From positions 35,131-99,130 of the forward strand of contig CDMY01000321.1 in the NCBI GenBank assembly GCA_001179505.1: DNA of 64,000 nt, read 5' to 3'. Below are positions 57,101-64,000 of the stretch, one piece after another (position 1 is the stretch's first letter; each line of letters starts with the position of its first letter). The notes beneath the pieces are model-generated. The model saw only the letters and a list, made by a program, of their open reading frames with translations, did not search any database and was not told where the DNA came from. This stretch comes from Vitrella brassicaformis (lineage: Eukaryota > Sar > Vitrellaceae). The position numbers and the translations under genes were made by a program.

Positions 57101-58015
57101 TATGCGCACCTGCAGCAACGAGGGAGGCAAGACAAACACATACGATACATACACATGTGCTTTGTCGACGGGTGCGTGTATGTCTGTCTGCTGACCGCGG
57201 CTGCAGTCCATTGACCATTTGGCGCCGCTGACGTACCAGTTGACGATGCCATGTTCACTTGTCTCCTCTGGCGCAGCACGCCGGCCCGCATCTGAGCTCT
57301 TCAGCGAGCACCCGCCTCTCCTCTTGAATGTCCATGCGTTGCAGCGGTCGTACACTTGACAGCCCCTCTGACAATCGCTGGAGCCATAAAAGGACCGAAA
57401 CGGGGTGATTGATTTGTCACTCGTCGGCCTGTCTGTCTGTGTGCGTACTAAGGTCGCGCCACCATGTGGCCCAGCGCATTGACGTCGAAGCCAACACTGG
57501 GCGTTTGACCGATCTCGTCTGCGATGCCGATGGTGCTGATGTGGACAGGTTCGCTGAGGTCGTGGCCCTCGTACTCGATGTCCCTGCACGAAAAAGCTGG
57601 ATCGAAAAGGACTTAGACGTGCCGTGTGCTGTGTATACCATTCGAAGCAATCCCAAGAGGCGTTCTCGCGGGGAGGGGGGACTGTGACGTTGGTTGCGCC
57701 GAAGCAGACGTCTGCAGCCAACGAACCAGCACACAGACCATCCCACACAGCCGGCAGATCTATGTGTGGCAGATGTGCTGTCTGCTTGACTGCGCACTGG
57801 ATCTCCTCCCGGCTGGCGCGCATTCGACGTCTGAATGGCAGGCACAGCATGCAGATGTGTGATCATTGATAAGTGATTGATTCGCTTCTCTGCCTCACAT
57901 CGCTCACAGTACCTTCTGGCCAGCCGCCCCAAGCGTCGTGGCATGTCCCATGAATGAAAAGAGATGATGCGGCGAGAAGCAAAGGCAACACAGGGTGATG
58001 AATGTCGTGCGCCAT
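54103..58015 (-). CDS. PAN/Apple-like Cys-rich multispan membrane protein, copy A
   Basis: Eighteen exons are readable: 58015-57913, 57830-57798, 57711-57639, 57583-57449, 57377-57196, 57109-57030, 56990-56778, 56717-56706 (12 nt), 56626-56350, 56285-56228, 56154-56121, 56054-55965, 55890-55839, 55777-55662, 55579-55426, 55351-55227, 55168-54413 and 54339 onward. A signal peptide (PVLPLLLAASSLFIHGTC) precedes Cys-rich modules with the PAN/Apple look: YDCQRGCQVYDRCNAWTFKR with GGCSLKSS, CHSFCKGVPGCVAFTWFDR with VCQLCGQKDRKIC, and CVEEPECEAFTSTQYKCLLW. Several membrane spans follow (NPYVFMFLAAAVLLLFFVFS; GLVYILFGGFFSIGVLHLCW) with a long acidic loop. The last exon and stop are uncertain: reading on stops at 54103, another splice would reach 53725. 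Probably a surface protein; ligand unknown. Confidence 0.72.
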
Positions 58016-58234
58016 CGCTTTGGGCCACTAAGTTGTGTTTCAAGGCAATACGGGCTGTGAAGCAGTGCGTTGAAGTGAAGCCAACGCCATTGAGTGATTG
58101 ACCCGTGTTCGACTGTACAGACACGAGCCAATCAAGACTGCCACACATGCACGTTCTCTCTCTCTCTCTCTCTCTACATTCACACAGACATACCCACCGG
58201 GCATACATGATGTGTGCCTGTCTGATTGATCTAT

Positions 58235-60197
58235 CTATCCCTCCTCCTCCTCCCCATCGGCCTGCGGCTGCCCGTCCACGTCCCTCTCTCCCTCGCCATC
58301 GCTATGGCTATCACTCTCGCTTCCGCTGTTGTCGCCCGCGTTGGTGGCCCGATCATCCTCACCGCCACCTGGCTGGGGGACCACCTGAATCACACCCGCC
58401 TCAACTAACGCTTCCAGCCGCTGCGCATCGACGCGATTCGGTAGGTAGGTGGCGAGGATTGCGAGGGCCTGAACAAAGACAGCACAGTTTGTGTGTGTGT
58501 TTGCGTCGCTTGTCATCACTCCTGCCGTACAGGTTACCCGCACTGCGATGGCCACGTCGTTGTGTGCCTGCAGCTCGACAATCTTGTCCACACCGCCGGC
58601 CTGCACGCGAGAGACAAACGGAAAAAGCAGCCATGTGTGTGTCGGGCGTGGTGTGCTGTTGTCTCTTGTCCAATTACCTGCTCCAGTAGTGTGCAGTAGG
58701 GGTTGTCGGGGAGGCCCTCGTTGGCCTGCTTCTGACGACCCGCACTGCAAAAATGCCAGAAACAGCAGGCGACCCCTTTGTGTGTTCGTTCATTTGGCTA
58801 GTGTTGCTTTACCGTAGTGTCTTGTAGAGCACTAGAAGAGTGGATTGTAGCCCCATGAGGTCCTCAGTGGAGGCCTGGAGCAGGTCACAGAGGGGCTGGA
58901 TGCCGCCACACTCGACCACATACTCAGTCTGAACAAATGAATAAACACTGCGTGTGGGATGTGTGTCTCACATCGCCAGCTGGTTGGCTGCCACGCACCT
59001 GCTGCTGTACTCCTCCGGCTATGTTTCCGACGGTTCTTGCTGCCATCTCCTTGAGCTCCAGTTCGGTCTCTCCGCTGGCCGCCACGTCGACCAGCAGAGG
59101 CACCAGATCACCATCGATGACCGCCTGCCGATGCTCAAAGCTACCTGCAGCCATCCAGACCTAACAGCACCCCGCACGAGCTGTGCTGTGCTTGATGGGA
59201 TCCCTCACCTGCAGAGATGACGTACGCTGTGAGGGATGCGACGCACTTCAGCGATGGCTCGGCCGACTCCAGCAATGCCTTCAGCGAGGCCACCGCGCCA
59301 CACTCGACCAACACGTCACGGTCAGAATTGGTGCCTGCAGGTCCTGCAGGCAGGCGAGAGAACAATCAGAGGGAAGCCATGCAGCATTTCGTGTTTGCAT
59401 GTTTGTTTGCTGACCTTGAGCCTCAGCACAAGCGTTGGCACAGAACCCCCAAAGTGTCTGAGGGCCCCTCGTGCAGATCGCCGCACGAGCTCGTTCTGCT
59501 CAGGCGCGCTGAGGAGACTGACCAGGACGGGCAGGAAACGGCCACTCTCGCCCAGTGGGACAGGGAGAGGCAGGCCACTCCACAGCTTGCCCAGCAGCTC
59601 TCCCCCCATGGCCAGCACCTGGATGCTGCTGCTCTCATTCATCGCCTTCAGCAGCGGCTCCAGGATACCTACGGCCAGCACGGCATCGATACGGTCCATC
59701 GAAGTGTCTGCGATGGATTCCAGGGCACAAATCGCCGGCCCACGCACATCGTCGTGGAGTGACGCCACCGCCTGTACCAGGCGCGGGACGGCGCCGGCAT
59801 CGGCCACGGCCTTGGCGTGGTGAATCGCCAGTAGGTTGAGGGAATACGCTGCTAGTTTCTGCACCTCCTCGCACCCGCCAAGCAGCTCCACCAACACCGG
59901 AACCATACCGACGTCGACGGCCCTCTGCCCCATGGCACCCTGCATGTGCTTAATGGACAGCAGCCGCACCAGCCGCCGCAGGGCACGGAGCCGAAGTTGC
60001 CGATCACTGGCCGAGGCCATCAGGTTGCGGATGTCAGTCAGGACGCTGGCAATGTCGGCCTCCAGGGCCTCCAGCCCCCGCTGCCTCACCCTCTGGTCGT
60101 AGGTCTCTTGCGTGTGGATGGCATCGAACAGCTTGCCCGCCGTGGCCAATGCTGATTGGGGTGAGGGCTGGCCACCTGTGCTGCTCGCCGACTCCAT
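58235..60197 (-). CDS. Divergent importin-alpha-like ARM-repeat protein
   Basis: Seven exons: 60197 to 59415 or 59447, then 59343-59209, 59144-58999, 58928-58813, 58744-58678, 58600-58538 and 58468-58235. The protein is a chain of armadillo repeats (MVPVLVELLGGCEEVQKLAA; AGAVPRLVQAVASLHDDVRG). Its last part matches the importin-alpha C-terminus: VVECGGIQPLCDLLQ, NPYCTLLEQAGGVDKIVELQ. The end is acidic (Asp/Glu/Ser). No basic IBB domain was seen at the N-terminus (an alternative ATG lies at 60272), so cargo release may differ. The first junction is unsettled: the GTCAGC donor at 59414 is phase 0 while exon 2 needs phase 1, so a weak donor at 59446 or an unrecognised exon may be used. Confidence 0.72.
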
Positions 60198-60453
60198 TGC
60201 CTGGGTGCTGCTGCGGAGACCAGTACGCACACACGCAGACGGTGAGAATGACCATGCCTGTCCATCTTTCATCCTTCTGACCTGTTGCCGTGCTCAGCGG
60301 CTCTCTGTTATGGTGCTGAGGGCTACACTACTCTCCCAACTACTCACCCAGCTCCCGGCGCACACCTGAGAGATCAGATGGATGACAGCACGAAATGAGA
60401 CAGATATGGGCCGTAAAATGGCTCCCCTAACCATTGTGCATCCAGCAACATTT

Positions 60454-60462
60454 TGCGAGCTT
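60454..60462 (+). promoter_or_regulatory. TGCGAGCTT motif upstream of PAN copy B
   Basis: An exact TGCGAGCTT sits 31 nt before the proposed ATG at 60494, in the divergent spacer with the importin-like gene. The surrounding 60 bp are AT-rich, with a TATATAAAA at 60514-60522 inside the first codons. Confidence 0.35.
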
Positions 60463-60493
60463 CATGATCTTTCGTTAAATTTCTTGTGAGTGT

Positions 60494-63400
60494 ATGATGG
60501 GGGATGTTGTTGTGTATATAAAATTTGATGTTGTTGTGTCATTTGTACTCATTTATTCATGCATCGTCGGCCGTGTTCATTCGTACACAACCGGGTGGCC
60601 TGAAGGTATACATGGGCGGGAGAGAGAGGGCGGGAGAGAGAGGAGCACAGATCTGCCCGCCTGCCTTCAGCACCACTGTCTGCCTGCCTGCCTGCGCTCC
60701 TTCAGATGTGGAGTGCGCCCCCGACGGCAATCGCGCGAGTCAGATCACTGCACACTCACACAAGCACATCTGCCACAATGTAGTATCTGCCGACAATGTG
60801 GGATGGTCTGTGTGCTGGTTTGTTGGCTGCAGACGTCTGCTTCCAGCCAGGCAGGGCGACGGTCCCGCCTCCGCGAGAGAATGCCAGGTGAGCGGGAGAG
60901 AGAGAGATGATCTACATCTCATCTTTCCCTCTCCCTCTGCAGTTGCTACGAGTGGGACTACAATATCCCCGACAACAACATCAGCGAGCCCATCACCGTC
61001 AGCGCCATTGGCGTCACTGACAACGTGTTCGAGATCTCGAGCATCGGGGTCGACGTCAATGCACTGGGCCACATGGTGTCCCGACCTTACGACTGCCAGG
61101 TGGGTGGGTCGGCACAGAGAGATTCACACACAGACGTGTCTAAGATACGTTTGTGTTCGCGAACTTGGAATGAATGGATGATCGATCAATCGGTGGCTGC
61201 ATTCATGCGCCCAACGCCAACGGTTGTCAGAGGGGGTGCCAAGTGTACGATCGGTGCAACGCGTGGACATTCACCAGGCCCGGCGGGTGCTTCTTGAAGT
61301 CATCGGACGAGGGCAAGGTGTACCAGCCAGAGGAAAAGACCGAGAGCGGTATCGAGAACTGGTATGTGTCGGGCGCCAAGTACTCAATGGACTGCACTCC
61401 GCAAGGTATGTTTGCATGACGGACGGGACGCAGCGCACACACGCGCGGTATGGCCCTCTGTGTTGATGTGCGTTTCCATGTTGACTCAGGTGCATTAGTT
61501 AGTCCCTGCTACGAGTACAACGTGAGCCTTGGCCCCCAAAGAAGAATCGGACATCCTCTGTGTCAAGGCGTGTGCCCACCGTGCCTGTGTGTGTGTGTGT
61601 ATCTCTTGATGCAGATGATGTGTCTGTTTCCGAACAGTCGCCACCACTACCAGCAAGGGGTCGAGAATGTCACCGTGGAGGAGTGCCACAATCTATGCCG
61701 CGAAATACCTGCCTGCATGGCATTCACACATTTCGACCGGTTTCCCCGCAACGGACGAATCGTGAGGAACGTCTGCAGGATATGCGGGCAGAAGGATCGC
61801 AAGATATGCGCCCCAGGGGCAGTCATGTGAGTAGGCGGGCGCCATGGAAGCGTCATGGCTGCCCTCCACTCACATGATCGATCTGTATGTGTGTGTGTGC
61901 AGGGGCTGGGTCGAGGTACGGTTGAATGGGGAAAATGGATACTATGACACAGAACGTCATCGTTACGTGTGGGTGTCTGTCTGTCTGTGTGTGTGACACA
62001 GGGCCACGACTGTGGTCCAGTCCCCGGCACCACGTGGCCGCCCCCGCCTGTCCCCCCTCTCAATCGCGACGGCCTGCACAACATGCCCGCTGACCCGTCT
62101 CGCTATTGGGGGCTGCCCAAAGAGCCCAATGCATGGGCCACAGGCAAGAAAGGGACAGCGGAGGAGCGTTCATTCCAACGGGGAGACATCGGCGCGCCGC
62201 CGTTTCTGACCAAGCCCCTCAACTACTCCGTGCGTGCCAACGATGAGGTTCGTGTGGGGATTGCAAACTGCGGATGCTATCAATTCGGCGTACAGCCCGA
62301 CCCTGAAACGTCCACTATAGTTGCCAACATCGATCTGTGAGCACACACAGAGAGGCAGATGGATAGAGAGATACAAGCTATGCGATGTGTCTTCATTTCT
62401 TCCGTCGTGACTGATCAGGCTGACCTATCCCCCGGTCAGCTGCCAGGAACTGGTGAGCTCATCGTCACACGGCCGTCCGTCCAACCATGTACACGACGCT
62501 CTCTCCCTGGCTTGGTGTTGTTCAGTGCGTTGAAGAGCCGGAGTGCGAGGCATTCACCTCTACCAGCTACAAGTGCCTCCTCTGGAAGGATGTGACTCAG
62601 TGGCGGCTCGATCAGGTGGGTCCATAGGCTGGCAAACTTGTCTCACTTGACCGACGTACGCATTCTCCCATCCTTGGATGCTTGTATGCCTGCAGGTGGA
62701 GCCGATTGTGATCTCAGGACCGCGGCTGTGTCCTACAACGCTCATTGGTACACCCGCCCGCCAACGCATCTGTGTGCAGATATATGACGATCGGCGTCGT
62801 TTGTGGCTTCGTGTGTGCAGAGCAGGGTTACGCGTGCAGTCTGGACCATTACAGAGCGAAATTCTCGTCGCTGTCGCTGCTCATGCTGCGAATCCCCAAG
62901 ATATCGATGCCCTATGGCGAGAGCTGCCCCACACAGGCACGCGACGCACGCCCATGCATGCGCCCGTCGAGAAGACCTCTTTGATCCACCCTCTGTGTGC
63001 AGATCAACCCTTACGTGTTTGTCTTCATCATGGCGGCGTGTCTGCTGGTGTTCATGGCGTATGGCTACGCCCGTCACACTCGGAGGCGTCATCCCAGCAC
63101 GGTGGTGTGGCGCGTGGTTATGGCGGCACCGCCGCAGTCGGCACTATCGCACACGGTGAGTCAGCCATGCAGGCAGGCACACGAAGGGCTACAGGGTGGA
63201 TCGTTATGCGTCTTCCTTTTCTTTCTGCAGTTGCATTTGTGGTCTCCTTGTTCCGTGTTAATTACATTGGGATGCTCTTCTGGGCAGCATGTGGCCATTT
63301 CCTTGCTGTAAGTGACGAACAGTAGTACAGGGAGCTGTTCAGATTGATATTGATGGTGCGCGATCAGATGGTGTTGTTCAACGAGGTTATTGTGGTCCTC

Positions 63401-64000
63401 TACAATGTGTCGTGGGTAAGTGGCTCGGCGGGCGACACAGAGACAAAGACACACGGACACTAGGCAACGGACACCTCCTGTCTGTGTGTGTGTGTGTGTA
63501 GGTGACGAGCCACCCATCCTACGCCCAAACCTTCTCCCGCCTCAGGATACGGCGGGGTTTCACGCGAACAGCCTCCAAGCTCTCCGACAGCACCACCATA
63601 GCCGCCACGCAGCGTGACCAGCAGCTGAACCAGCCCCCAATGGTCAAGAAGACTGTTAGCTTCGTCGACCATCTCGCCGAGCCGCCAAACACCGACGACA
63701 CAGAAGGAGGAGACCTCGAGTCCAACAAGGCCGCCAATGACGACATAGCGTCCTTCTGTCCGTCATTCGATTTCAGCGCCCTCTCATCTGACGCCGTCTT
63801 CGGGCCGTGGGACACCCAAGTCGGCAAGCACGCCGGCGACCTGGCCCTGCCGGAAGAGGTCACCGAATCAGCCCCGCCTGAGATCGACTCCTCCCCCACC
63901 ACCGCCAGCAGGAAGCTGACCGAGGTCGCCACCCCGCTCGGCGCGCAAGCGGCAGACGTGCCGCTCGTGGCGGAGTCGTGTCCTCCGACATTCACACATG
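60494..64000 (+). CDS. PAN/Apple-like multispan membrane protein, copy B (3'-partial, possible frameshift)
   Basis: Seventeen exons to the window end: 60494-60605, 60706-60738, 60833-60887, 60943-61099, 61231-61405, 61490-61569, 61615-61826, 61903-61915 (13 nt), 62002-62336, 62419-62452, 62526-62615, 62696-62747, 62821-62936, 63003-63155, 63231-63307, 63368-63415 and 63502-64000+. The order and content mirror copy A: an N-terminal hydrophobic signal (VVVSFVLIYSCIVG), CQVYDRCNAWTFTRPGGC, CHNLCREIPACMAFTHFDR, CVEEPECEAFTSTSYKCLLW, NPYVFVFIMAACLLVFMAYG, and an acidic cytosolic tail. The 62936 donor is GC. Exon 63003-63155 ends in phase 0 whereas the next exon, and copy A, need phase 1, so one base is missing or the copy is damaged. 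The downstream reading frame is long and open, which favours a sequencing error or a recent lesion. Confidence 0.68.

Noticed and set aside
1-64000. Mobile elements (transposase or reverse transcriptase genes) and tRNA/rRNA genes
   Set aside because: None of the readable frames showed transposase, integrase or RT motifs, and no tRNA cloverleaf or rRNA segment was recognised by eye; a dedicated scan (tRNAscan, RepeatMasker) would be needed to exclude small ones.

Overview
This is intron-dense nuclear DNA from a GC-rich eukaryote, not a bacterial or phage segment. Almost every gene is split by short GT-AG introns of about 60-120 nt, often loaded with TG or GACA/TGTC repeats. Several products carry an ER signal peptide followed by a transit-like stretch, the leader used by complex plastids (CSP41, TIC20 and an unknown two-helix membrane protein). 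Others belong to flagellar or basal-body families (SPEF1, a CCDC57-like coiled coil), and there are PAN/Apple-type surface proteins. Together this suggests a photosynthetic alveolate of the chromerid type (Vitrella/Chromera-like). That assignment is inference; no search was run.

The window holds 27 gene models. Strands alternate almost strictly, so gene starts face each other across compact 80-360 bp divergent spacers and gene ends face each other across repeat-rich convergent spacers. Left part (0-16 kb): a 3'-partial gene, a Cys-rich basic protein, a Ser/Arg-rich protein, a DEK-C-like protein, an active-site-complete ABHD4/5-type hydrolase (9 exons), a membrane/SAM-domain protein, a 14-exon coiled-coil protein and an ADPRM-type metallophosphatase. 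Middle (16-35 kb): a predicted plastid membrane protein, a small secreted Cys-rich protein, a CENPV/GFA-fold protein, an organelle-RNA-type helical protein, a small Lys-rich nuclear protein, CSP41, a MAPR (PGRMC-like) haem protein, a zinc-cluster protein, a histidine phosphatase, SPEF1/CLAMP and an orphan.

Right part (35-64 kb): a PDK1-type AGC kinase with a PH domain and an unusual DFD motif; a 16-exon protein joining EF-hand-like sequence, a C2 domain and an inositol-monophosphatase/BPNT fold whose catalytic residues are mostly lost; a coiled-coil orphan; TIC20, with a 300-N assembly gap inside its last intron; and a type I membrane protein. The last 10 kb hold two inverted paralogues encoding a signal peptide, PAN/Apple-like Cys-rich ectodomain and multispan C-terminus. 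They flank an importin-alpha-like gene; the right-hand copy runs off the window and seems to carry a one-base frameshift.

Exon borders were placed by hand from splice signals, reading phase and family similarity. Where phases agree across all exons the models are good; where they do not, the entry says so. A recurring element (GGTTTCAGGGAGCACCCTA plus TGCGAGCTT) lies in many divergent spacers and is a candidate core-promoter element.
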